From: Saccopteryx bilineata
Taxonomy: Eukaryota; Chordata; Mammalia; Chiroptera; Emballonuridae
DNA length: 64,000 nucleotides
Direction of reading: 5' to 3'
Assembly (NCBI RefSeq): GCF_036850765.1
Contig: NC_089490.1
Span: 243,796,562-243,860,561 of the forward strand
The stretch's first letter is position 1. Each line of letters begins with the position of its first letter. The position numbers were made by a program, and so were the translations under genes. Below the pieces are notes generated by a model. That model ran no database searches and had not been told where the DNA came from. It saw only the letters and a program-made list of their open reading frames with translations. This document shows, piece after piece, positions 20,336 to 32,300 of the stretch.

Positions 20336-22734
20336 CAGGGCCAATCTCAATTCCAGGCTTCTACAGGCTCGAAACAGTGAAGACTTCAGTTCTAGATGAG
20401 TCTACGCCATGCACTACATAGTGTAAAAGGTCTATCTAATGTTAAAAGCCTCGCTAAGTCTTCTAAACATTTTTTTTATTAACTAGTGATTATTTCAGAG
20501 GGTCACTCACAAGAAAAATACAGTCGTAATGACCACCAGGACGTCCCTTCCTCACATGAGAAGCTTGACTGGAATCGGATGGAAGAGACAGGAAAATGAA
20601 TTTGTGGACAGAGTGAAAGGATTCAAGAACCCAGTGAGAGCCACCATTAGCCAAACAAACGAGTCATTATACAGAAGGGTACTGCATCCAGATGGTCACA
20701 GTGGGAACACATAAAAATTGATGACTGAGATCACACAATCTCTTCTGGTCTTTTCCCATTATCTCAGTTTAGTGTAGTTTAGACCAATAAACTTCTACCT
20801 TAGCCAACACATCTTACAGAGACACAGTGAAGGATCTACAGGTTTCAATGGGGAACGAGGCATGAGCTGGGGAAAAGAGGTATTGTGACACACTTCAGCA
20901 GGGAAAGAAGGCAGCCCCAGGTCTGAATGTCTCAGATGAAACCTAAGGGAAGGAGCCCAAGAGGAGAAATAAAGATGACAGAGGGAACTCTGTTAGAGGT
21001 GGCCCTGGTTGGAGACCTGTTTCATTGTTGCAAGTCTCTATGAGCTGTTATATAGTTTTAATATACCATGTGTGTACATAACTGTTTCATTCCACATGTC
21101 CATATATCATGAAGCTCAGGAATTTAGCTGAATTCTAGTTAAAACCTGGATTCACAGAGTACCTATACAGATTTTGCCCTCTGTCACCCTGTGGTTTTTT
21201 TTTCTACAACACAGTTTTCATAAAGATACATTAGAAGCGAGGGGAGAAAAAAAATAAAACAAAACAACCCTGATCCATTATGTACAAATGCATTACAGAA
21301 CCTCAGATGATTAAAAAAAAATAAAGGCATATCTTGACTTACTCAGGTATTTCAATATTTTAAGTACTATTACCTTAAGTATCAAAAGACAAAATACATA
21401 GACAACTTGAGGGCAGGAGCAAGATCAGATACACTTTGTGGTTTTGCACCTGCTTTTCTCAGAACCACATTCAATCCAGACATCATTTACAAACCCCCAG
21501 GGTGGGCAGAGTGTGCTGGGAAGACACAAGGCTCTGGATGGCTTACCAAGCAGCTTGCAATACAGGGTTCCCATAGAGTCAAATGAATTTGCTGACATTT
21601 CATGTAAAATAGCCCTTGAGTAACTTGTTCCTGTAAGAAGCATGATCTTTTTAGTTGATATTTTAAAAAACTGAGGACTGGGTCGAATAGTCTGGACTGA
21701 GAGAGAAGGAACTGCTACGAGCCATGATCAGAAGGAGCACCTGCCATGAGGTATCACAGCCCCAGCCCCAGCGACCAGCTCAGTGGCATGGCCTTTTCAG
21801 GAAGAACTGAGGCAGTCAGAACTGCAGAGAGCTAATGCTGCTAGATACTGCTTAGTAGTCGTCTCAAACAGTAAGTCATGGGGACTGTATGCTTATGAAT
21901 AATATAAAAAAATAACCCAAATTTAAAAAAAAAAAAACACTTAGATCTATAGTCTTAGGAATTTAAGTTTAAAATATTAGGGTGATCAACTTCAATATGG
22001 AAAGCAAGCATGAAAATTAAAAAAATAATGGAGAGGTCTGGAAAACCTACCAAAGGCAGAAGAGACGATTCTGGTTTGGGCAGCTCAGTGTCACGCTCAT
22101 TTTCCAAGTTTGTACCCCTGAGAAAACTGTTTGATAATCGTGATACAGTAGGCACAGGAATCAGCATTCTTTATCAAACAAAACACTAAATGGCTATTGC
22201 TACATTACAAATTATATTAAATTTTGTAAATGCTGTGAATAGAGGAGAATCATGTTAAAAGTTTTCAAATCTGTGCTTGGTTTTCATCCAGAATGGAGCA
22301 AATGTCAGGCAGATCCACACTGCCTGCTACTTGGACATTTTTCTCCCTTGCCTGCAAATTGGCCACTCCATGAAGCATACAGGTGAGAAAACCACAAACC
22401 ACAGAACAGGATACAATTGCTGTGGGGTTTGTTTTGCATGATGGACCAGACGGTACTAAGGTACTAGGCTAGAAGTGCTTCTGGAAGGTAGAGGAACGGG
22501 AGAATCCTTTGGCTCGAATGACAAATAGCTCCACATCTTGAACTGTGTGGACTGAACTTCTGCGTTGCTCTACTCTGGCTTTTAGACTACATTAAAAGCA
22601 CATGAACACTTTCCGGGTGACTTCCACGCAGTGAAGCCCACCTCACTGACACTTCACAGGATCCCTCCCAGGCGCCCCGTGCTGACACAGTGTTAGTAAT
22701 GACAGCTTATTGAGATGGCAGGCGCAAGTGACAC

Positions 22735-23355
22735 TTAATCATTTGGTTTGTTCTGAAAAAAGTTTGTAAAGGACCACCCTCCTCCATTAGATTTAGGAGA
22801 GTCTTCGTCCTTAGGAGGAATCAGAAACTGTCGGGAGTTAATGGAGCAGGGACTTCCAAAAGACACAATTTCGCTGTTGCTATCTGTGGATCTGGGAGAG
22901 TCTGGAGACACTAAGTTCCAGGTGTTCACATTGGCCTGCGGTCTGTAGCCGGCAGTTTTATCTAAGTCATCTTCTGCCGCTGCCTCTTCCACAGAAGTCA
23001 CAGGGAGGTGCATTTGTGGCTTGTAGCCTGCCGCGGCCACAGGGTTGGTCTCCTGTTCCTCCTCGGGCTTTGCCTGGGGCTGGTACATGGACTGGACATC
23101 GATGTAAATAACTTGTGAAGCCCCTCCAGCTTCATCCACTCCTGGGTTTGGTATTTCTTCCTCAATGACTGGGGGGCAGTAGGACACAACCACGTGATTT
23201 TCGGGTTCAGCTCCAGACCTATCTTCTGGACACTCGGCTACTGGAGAAATTATTTCTGTATCTTCTATTTTAGGAAATGTGGTTCGAGTTTCCAGAACCT
23301 CGACATTATTTGGGGTACAAGGATTCATTTCCAATGTTTTAAGAGCACTGTTTCC
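22735..23355 (-). CDS. LIFR: LIFR exon 20 (cytoplasmic tail, stop)
   Basis: Acceptor TCTAG precedes GNSALKTLEMNPC; the exon ends NFFQNKPND and TAA (22735-22737). It carries the main signalling tyrosines: VSYCPP (949), YIDV (974), YQPQ (981), YKPQ (1001) and YRPQ (1027). The last three fit the YXXQ STAT3-docking motif. It is one residue shorter than human, around TSVEEAAAEDD. Confidence 0.97.
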   Translation of the reverse strand, partial: GNSALKTLEMNPCTPNNVEVLETRTTFPKIEDTEIISPVAECPEDRSGAEPENHVVVSYCPPVIEEEIPNPGVDEAGGASQVIYIDVQSMYQPQAKPEEEQETNPVAAAGYKPQMHLPVTSVEEAAAEDDLDKTAGYRPQANVNTWNLVSPDSPRSTDSNSEIVSFGSPCSINSRQFLIPPKDEDSPKSNGGGWSFTNFFQNKPND

Positions 23356-26300
23356 CTAGAAGTCAATTTTAAAAGAGATTTAAGGATAGCACCAAAGTTG
23401 ATGTCCAATGCCCCTCCCACACAAAGGGGCATTCTTTTATCTATTTTTTTTTTCCGCCATATTTGCTTGTAAAAATTTCTCTCTACTGTTCTGTAGTGCA
23501 TACTGGAGCAAAGCTACTTTTTTTTTCTACCTATCAATATTATTCTTGCTATGAATAGTAGCGGGGAAAAGAGCATGGTATAAATGACTTAAAATGAATA
23601 ATTTTAGAAATTCAGATGTCAGAGCACTTATTTTTTTCAGTACTTTTACTTGGGATGACATTGCCATGTTAAAAACTTTTCACAAAAGACTACAATAAGA
23701 AAGCTAGGACCCCAAAGATAAATGTAAAGAAAACAAAGGATTACCTCACAGACACTCTTCTGAAATTGTAATGCTTTACAATTTTCTGGATTTGGAATAT
23801 CCGGGTAGAAGGTTTCTTTTATCCTTTTAAATAAACAATAATTAAGCACATTAAGATTAGCAACTCAGGCCTGACCTGTGGTGGCGCAGTGGATAAAGCG
23901 TCAACCTGGAAACACCGAGGTTGCCGGTTCAAAACCCTGGCTTGCCTGGTCAAGGCACGTATGGGAGTTGATGCTTCCTGCTCCTCCCCTTTCTCTCTCT
24001 CTCTCCCCCCCACTAAAATGAGTAAATAAATAAATAAATAAAAATTAAAAAAAAAAAAGATTAGCAACTCGACAACCAATAGTTAATGAATCATGAGGCT
24101 TACTTGGACATTTCATAATGAACGTATGATAAAAATGCAATCGCTTTTAGTGTGATCATTCACTGGAACTTTCTACGAACATGTTGAGTGGTCCCAACTT
24201 TAAAACTACAAAAACGCACTACTCTTATTTCTAGATCTACAGTATCTTATGTATCTTATGAAAATGGAAAGCAAAGAATTAAAATGATGATTGGGTTATC
24301 AGGCCCAAAGTAAAATGTAGGCTTTGTTCATACAAACAAAATGTTCATCCTGCAAACTGCATTGAGCATGATGGGTAACTCAGGAAACCTATGTGCGTTA
24401 CACGGTTCACTGCTGCACACAGCAGGCTCTGGACCAGCAGAAAAGGAAAGGCTATTCATCTCAAGCAAAAACAAAACACTAAGAAAAATGAGATTTGCTC
24501 AGTGTCATGCTGTATTTACAGCTATTCAAAAGAACTTGATTATTCAAAATTTCTACAGGAAAAAACTTTGTTAAGGTAAGTCTGAACTTTAACTTCAAAT
24601 ACTCTCTCTCTCTCTCTCTCATTGAAACCAGATTCAAGATGGGATTTTTGGTAATGAGAACACACCATATTTCCCCATGTAAGACGCACTGTTTCCCGAA
24701 CCATTTGGGATCTAAAAACTGGGTGCATATTATATACAGGGTTGTAGATTTTTTTACTTGCATTTCCCACTTTTTCACACTTGTTTTTGTGCTCAGTGTT
24801 GAAAATAGTGATTCGTGATCAGACAGAGATGAGGACAAGCTAATGGATGGGAGTTTTGACTGTGATGAGGAATGGTATGAATTTTATGATGACTAAAACT
24901 TGAGTTCAATAACTTTATGTAATACATTTTTTTTTCAAATTTGGGGTCCCAAAATTAAGGTGCATCTTATACATGGGAGAGTCTTATACATGGGGAAATA
25001 TGGTAGCTATCAAGGCAGGGTATTTAGTCTATAGTTCTCAATTAATACAATTTTGACTTATAAGCCTGGACTGCTAGAATACATTCTTGTCTTTGTCATA
25101 AAGGATGGTATTTTTAAGGCCAGAGAAGACTGTCTATGCACAGACACAGCATCTGCCCCAAGCCTGGCCCACAGCAGACCTTGCCGGCTGACCATGAGGT
25201 GCTCTGTCCTGCTGAGCCTTGCCTCACCCTCACCCTCACCTCCTGCCATTCACCTACACATAGTTCTCACTTTCTCCATATGATCAACTTCTTTCCAATT
25301 CCTGGTCCTCCCAGAAGTCAGTTCCTTTGCCTGGAATAGTCTCGCCTCTCTCCTGACCTTGTAGGCCTCTGCTCAGATGGAACTCCCATAGGAAGCCTCC
25401 AGCGATGTGGTTCTCCTGCGGTTTTCACAGCATGGCGCACTTCCCAGGACCTGACCACACTCTGTACGTGTGCATTTATTGGAGGGCTATGGGTTCGTGT
25501 CCAGCCCCCTGCCATGCTGTAAGTCTATAAGGACCATGCTTCCATGCTTATTTAACTCACTACTCTATCCTCCTTCATGTAGGAGGAGTCCTTCATATCT
25601 GCTGAATAAATGACCTGATTTTCTCAGTAGGTCACCAAATGAGCTCTTAATCATTAAACTACATTACATCTTTGACATAGCTATTGTCATATTTAAGTCT
25701 GCAAAGATTTTTTTGAGTACAAATGCTATTACTTTAATTAGAAAGTACAGTAGGGAAAACATTTATACTTCAACTTTATTAATTTTTAAACCTTTAAATA
25801 ATGTGCAACGTTCTCGCCTAACATTAAATCCAACAATAACTCTAACTAAAACAAATATGTGTGTGTGTGTGTGTATGTGTATATATTATATATGTTTTAC
25901 TAACTAGCTTCAACTAAAAAAAAATGTAGTTATTTGTTAAACATAAGCTGGATAACCGTCAGCCCATAAGAAGAAAAAGCAGGTACATTACCATTCTCGT
26001 TTCCGGTAACAGAGGATGCTCGTTACCACTCCCACGATGACAGCCACCGCCACAGGGATGAGGATGGCAATGATTAATCCCACGGCTGAAAAGAGAATAT
26101 TGCAAATATTAAAATCACCAGTTTTCGTGAGGACTATAGAATAAATTTGCATCAGACAAGATTAAAGTTGGTAAACAAGAAGGAAAAATCTTAACTGCTC
26201 CAGGGACATTGAAAAACTTTTAAAATATGATCTTCAAGTACTTTAATTATTTTTACACTAGTACTTAAATTCTTTAGAACAGGGTCTCTCAATCTCGGCA

Positions 26301-29300
26301 CTACTGACATTGCGCATGGGTCTGGGTGGGGTGTGGGGTGTGGGCGGCAGGGTGGGAGGCTGTCGTGTATGTACTCTGTAGGAAGTTCAGCAGCATCTCT
26401 GGGGTCCTAATCACTAGCTTCCAACAGCACCTGCCAGTTGTGACAACCAGAAGTGTCAGCAGACATTGTCAAGTGTCCCCAAGGAAGCGAAATCACCCCA
26501 GTTGAGAACCATATCCTCATGATCATTTATGGAGGAGTGTGCCTGCACTCCAGCTCAGCGGTGGCAAATGAGAGTTTTTTGCTGCTGACAAGGGGGTTTA
26601 GTCTATTCTTCTCTACTTTCCAGTTCAGATTTATAGGTTGTGCTTAATACATTTTTTCAGAATATTTATTTTACTCTTCGTTGGATATGTTAAAAAAATT
26701 TTTAATTGTTTGGCCATTATATAAATTCAACAGGAATCTAGAACTCAAGACTTCAGATGTATCCTTAACTTACTGATTTTTCAGGTACACATTAGGAAAT
26801 AGCTTCAAATAACAAAAATAAATAAGTCATCTCTTGGCCTTTTAACACTGCCTATATCCACTATAAAAAAACACGTGGAATTTTTAAAAAGGGGATTCCT
26901 ACATAAACAAAAACCAACAGAAATACTGTGCACAAGTATGGGAAGCATCTTAATGGCAACATTTAACTCACAGTTTTCCTTTGTCACCACAAACATGCTT
27001 TTCGGGGGGCCCATTCCACCATCCGTATAGGCTTGCATGACCAGGCGGTAACTTGTTTTACCTTGAAGATCAGCAATTCTCAGTGTCTTCTGGGATATGT
27101 CAGTGATGTTCTTAGTCTTTATGTCAGAACGACCTATTTTTAAAGTGAAGAATATTATTGTTACTGATCTCGACAGCATTTTAAACACGTGGCTTCTCAT
27201 AGCTGTCCCACGCACATCCCTGTCAGGTGAGTCTGGCAGTTGGCCATCTCCAGGCCGAAGACCATGGAGCCAGCCAGTGCCATGGTCAGGTTCCCCCTCT
27301 GCCAGGGAGTAGCTATGTGAAATGGACCTTTTACTTAAGCCTCCCTGGACCCAAGTGTCTCTAACTCTGATGTAGAATATCAGGGCCCTACCACACAGGG
27401 CTGTGTAAAGTTTTCACACACATTCTCCAGAATAATGCCTGGTGGGTGGCGGGGTGCTGTCACTCTGTCTGGTCCTGCCTGAGTCAGTGAGGCCAGGGGA
27501 GCCAGAGTGCACACCGATGGAGTGACTCCACACCACTCAGAGAAAGAGGCTCTCAAATGAGACACTAGTGAGGAAGCCTTCAAGTCATTTCAAAGAGAAG
27601 TGTAAAGACTTGTTTAAACTATTGGTTTTTTATATTTTCACCAAAATAATACAAACAAGACACTAATTTTAAAAAATGAAGTCACACTATATGGCTAATA
27701 ACCAAAAAAAAGCAGTTCCCTGCTAGCGCCTTCCCCCAGCATCTGCACCTACTTTAAAATCACGTCATCAACGTCCTTGGATATTTACTTCCGTATTTCA
27801 AAACAAACTGATGGGCAGTGCTTGAATTTTATATTTTGGAATTATCTACCCATGTCCCACAGGCAGATGCAGATCTAGTTCACCCTTACCACCCACCCCT
27901 CCCCCTAATCCACTTCATTCATACAGGAGCATCAAAACACTTGGACAGCTTGACCAGGCGGTGGCGCTGTGGATAGGGCGTTGGACTGGGATGTGGAAGG
28001 ACCCAGGTTTGAGACCCTGAGGTCGCCAGTTTGAGCACAGGTTCATCTGGTTTGAGCAAAAGCTCACCAGCTTGGACCCAAGGTCGCTGGCTCGAGCAAG
28101 GTGTTACTCAGTCTGCTGAAGGCCTGTGGTCAAGGCACATATGAGAAAGCAATCAATGAACAACTAAGGTGTCGCAATGTGCAATGAAAAACTAATGATT
28201 GATGCTTCTCATCTCTCCATTCCTGTCTGTCTGTCTCTGTCTATCCCCCTCTCTCTCTGTAAAAACAACAACAAAAAAACCTCTTGGACAACCAGTGTCC
28301 ATGTCACTGTGACCATATCAATGTACATTATTGCTAAGACACACCTGGCTATGATCATGTTCCGTTTCTGGTTTTTCTGTTGTAGCTGCTTTTTACCCTC
28401 ACTGGCTTGATGTACCAGTTCCTACTTAGTCCCATGTCCTCCAATGAATATTCAATAAAATTTTCTACAGGGTCCAGCACAACCGAGTCCCCGGGCCATC
28501 AACCTCCTCCACCCCTACCAGTCTCTTCCCCTATCCCCCCGGGCATTCCGTCCCAGAGCATGTGCTCTAGACCAGTGGTTTTCAACCTGTTTACACTTGG
28601 CAACCGGTGGAAATGGGAATTAATTCGGGGACCACTACAGCAGAAATTGCCCTGGACAATAAGCGGATTCCACTAAGATAATTGGGTCTATAATCTTCAT
28701 AGAGCATCAGGTTGGTTAACTCTTCCATGGACCTGCATAGAATTTCTGGAGGACTGGTCCGTGGACCTGTGACTGAAAAACAGGGCTCTGGATTGGCCTC
28801 CCGGCCCTCTTACTCCCTCACTGCTGCTCCTCAGCAGCTTCTTGGGGAAGGGAGTGGGCGGGAAGGAAACACGTGTGGCTGGCCTCTCCAAAACTGTCTC
28901 CATTCTACCCCCATATTGGTTGACAGATGGCCGAGCAGAGAATTTCAGGTTGAAAGTAATTTTCACTCAGTATTTCGCAGACAAGTCTGTGATGCCTTCT
29001 AGCATCTGCCGTGTTGTTGAGAAGTCTGGTGCCAGGCTTCACGCTGAGTTCTTACCTGTCTTCCTACTCTTTCCTTTTTACAGAGTCGTGGCTTTTTAAT
29101 ACATGCAGTATAGCTCAACAACCCAAGGGTAGTTTTGTTTTAAATTACTGGTTCTCCACATTGAATCTGTTTTGTGAGCAGCTTTCTCAGCCATCTGGTT
29201 ACCCGTGGCTGATCCTCACGTGTCAGAGTGAGTCACTGAGGCCCACGGGGCTCAGGGTGCATGTGAGTGGGGCTTACTGGTTGGTGGGCTTCACTTACTC

Positions 29301-32300
29301 CTGGTGGGGAACGGCCACACGTTTCACTGGGACAACCCCCAAACATCAGTGCCTTTTATGTCTCTCACCATGAACCGCTTATTTTTTCTAAAGAATCTCT
29401 CATCTCTTTTCCAGGAAAATAGGCCTGGATGGAGATATCCTATTGGCTGGGTGGGAAGGAGGAAGAGGGAAGGGTCATGCTGTTTTCTAAGGTGTCCCGT
29501 CTGGAGGCCCTTCGGTTCAGTTTCTCCAAAAAAAATATAAACCTCTTGTCTTCAAGCAAGAGGAAGAGCATTCATATTAGCTCTATGGCACTGGTGCAGG
29601 GCGTGGGAGTTCTAACAGCTCCTTACACAGACTTTCAACCAAACCCCAGTGTCTGGTCCAGATCCATCCTAACCATGGACCTCCAACCTGGCCCCGCAGG
29701 GTGACACCTGTTACTTCTTGCTGATGCCTGGCTGTCCATCGGGGTTCCACCACCCTCCATTCCTCAAGGTCCTTCTCTTCCAATGGCCCCCAAGGTCCAG
29801 ATCCTCTTTTTGGGTGCACTCTTCCCTCTCCAGTTCTCTGTCTTTGTGGCTTTGTGTATTTCCCCCTCTATCCTCTACTCAGTTTTAGTGACCAACTCAC
29901 CATGTCTCACTGCAAGTCTAGATGCTAGAATTCTAACTGGTTCAAGAGTAAAATGTGTGAGCATTTAGGCAAATTACACTAGACTGCGAATGTCTGTAGA
30001 ATTTGGTATTTAGTGATTCCCTCCTTCACAGGCCGCGCCGCGGGTTCGGGAAATGCAGAACGCTGTGATCTGGGCAGGGGTGGGGGCACATCTTTAGAGC
30101 AGCTGCTCTGGGGAGGTGGCTAGGCGCAGCCTGGTCAGCATCTCCATACGGTGATGCCCATGTTCCTGACTTGTCAGGCTAGCATTAAGTAATTAAAATG
30201 GTTTCCTTCTGAGGAGAGGTCACTCAGGGAAATGAAAGCTCTCAAACTGATAAGATGATACGCTTGTGCTATGTGGCTACAAACAAGAAACATCTGATCC
30301 AACAGAAATCTAATTGGGGGAAAAATCAGGAGGCTAAACAAATATCCGTGTATTTGTAAGTCTAAGGCTTCTCTAAGTCCTTTGGGCACAAACCTACCAG
30401 TGGTCAAGGGCCAGCTATACCAGAGCTGACGGAGACACCTAGCCCCAGTCTGGCCACTTAAGGTTCTCAGCTCACCTGACCAGGCGGTGGTACAGTGGAC
30501 AGAACGTCGGACTGGGATGCGGAGGACCCAGGTTTGAGACCCCGAGGTCATCAGCTTGAGCGTGGGCTCATCTGGTTTGAACAAAGCTCACCAGCTTGGA
30601 CCCAAGGTCGCTGGCTCGAGCAAGGGGTTACTCGGTCTGCTGAAGGCTCGCGGTCAAGGCACATATGAGAAAGCAATCAATGAACAACTAAGGTGCCACA
30701 ATGAAAAACTGATGATTGAAGCTTCTCGTCTCTCTCCGTTCCTGTCTGTCCCTATCTATCCCTCTCTCTGACTCTCTCTCTGTCTCTGGAAAAAAAAAAA
30801 GGTTCTCAGCTCATGCCAGACTAGGAAGGGAGGTGTCTGTCCTATGGGGCCTGGATCAAAGGCTTCAGAATAACAAGTCATTTCTGAAAGACAACACTTC
30901 ATTTCCCACGGACTTAAAATAATCTTAAAATTCTCATGTTCATCAAACGGCTGCATCTCCCTGCTTTATCAGAGTCTGGAAACCAGTATGAAGCCCCAAG
31001 TGGCACCCCCTCGGACTTCCTGGAATGAATGGGGCACTCTGAGGAAGCATGACACGCAGTTTAGGAATCCACTCACCTGAGTCCAGATCCCTCATGTTAG
31101 GGGTGTCTCTCTCTCCTTTTACAAAGCGAAAGAAATATCCTCTTAAAAAGCCCCGAAGCTCTTCCACAGGGATATCCTCCCATTTCACTAATATCGAATC
31201 TGCAGACGTATCCTCAACGGTAAAATTTGGCGCGACAAGCGGAGCTGCGAAGTGAAGAGGTGAACAGCTGAGGGAGGGTCACAGACTCCGGTCAGACCGC
31301 AATGGCTAATGGGACCTCTGGCCTCGAAACACAGCTAAACTTGGAATTAAAGCTTTATTTTCTATTTAATCATAACCTTTCACAGATATTACTGTGAAAC
31401 TAGTAACCAGACACACAGAGGCAGACTTACGATCCAGGGATCTAGGGAAGCAACCTATGCAAACTCTGTAAGTGGCTATTCAACTACACTTCCATTTCTG
31501 TCTCCCCTCTTTATTGATAGTCTGGAATAAGTTCATAGTTGCTTAAATTTGTATAACTACAACTTAAGTATTTTTGACACCCAAATTTTGATTTTTTTTA
31601 ATGACAATGAATTTGTGAAATATAAACAGTATCAATGAAAAATAAGTAATTTATAAATATAAATTTATCATACAAATTATTTTTTCTTCCTTGAACTTAA
31701 AACATCTCAATTTAATGTTTTTAGAACCTAACAGTTGTCAATTTATAATTTCTCATGTTACCTTAAACTCTAAGAAAACTTACCCATTTAACTTACCCAA
31801 TTCTTCTGTATATCCAATGACAGAACGTAGTAATTGATATCCTTGGTTTCTGCATCCATATAGGAAGAAATTGTATCTTACACCTGCTTGAAATTGATCT
31901 ATAGGATAGACACAATCAGTAAACTTTCATAAGTGCACATTACCATGAATATATCTTTTTTAGAAATATCAAATTTATAACTTACTCTGAAAACTGTTGA
32001 AGCTAATTCTAAACAGATGCTTTCTAATCATAAAAAATAACTTGTATTTTCAAAATTAGTAAATGATCAGAGTGACACAACACTTGTCAGCTACTCAGAA
32101 GGAACAGTGATAGTGCAGAGGTCACTTCTGCCCAAGGTCAAGGCTGGCTTAGCCTGCAGGCTGCATGGCACCGAGGGCAGCTTGCCAGCACGGCTCAGGG
32201 GAAGCTGGCCCCACCCACTGTGCCCACGCTCACAGCCACTCGGATGCCCCTTGCTTGACATCAGGCAAAGTGGGAATGTGGGTACAGATCGTCTGTGCTC

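Larger units (their letters stand above)
10251..22734 (-). other. LIFR: LIFR 3' UTR (probable extent, carrying later insertions)
   Basis: The sequence downstream of the LIFR stop is AT-rich and free of coding exons of its own. Human LIFR mRNA is about 10 kb with roughly 6-7 kb of 3' UTR. Subtracting the ANKRD26 retrocopy (~5.4 kb) and the SINE at 18924 (~0.4 kb) puts the matching end near 10.3 kb, where a - strand ATTAAA (10271-10276) occurs. Other - strand hexamers (for example within TTTATT at 11191 and 11793) allow shorter forms. The extent is inference. It contains a perfect 50-bp tandem duplication at 20236-20335. Confidence 0.45.
23824..25991 (-). other. LIFR: LIFR intron 18
   Basis: Contains a SINE (23867-24056), a (CT)n run at 24602-24620, a DNA transposon with inverted ends (24664-25004), an L2-like remnant (about 25140-25615) and a (TG)n run near 25858-25874. 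Confidence 0.85.
27134..31076 (-). other. LIFR: LIFR intron 16
   Basis: 3.9-kb intron with two type-3 SINEs (27948, 30475) and a small hAT element (28572-28784). Between them (28800-30450) I see no recognisable element. Confidence 0.85.

Noticed and set aside
26805..27215. 136-codon - strand ORF as a separate small protein
   Set aside because: It is LIFR exon 17 read through into both introns.
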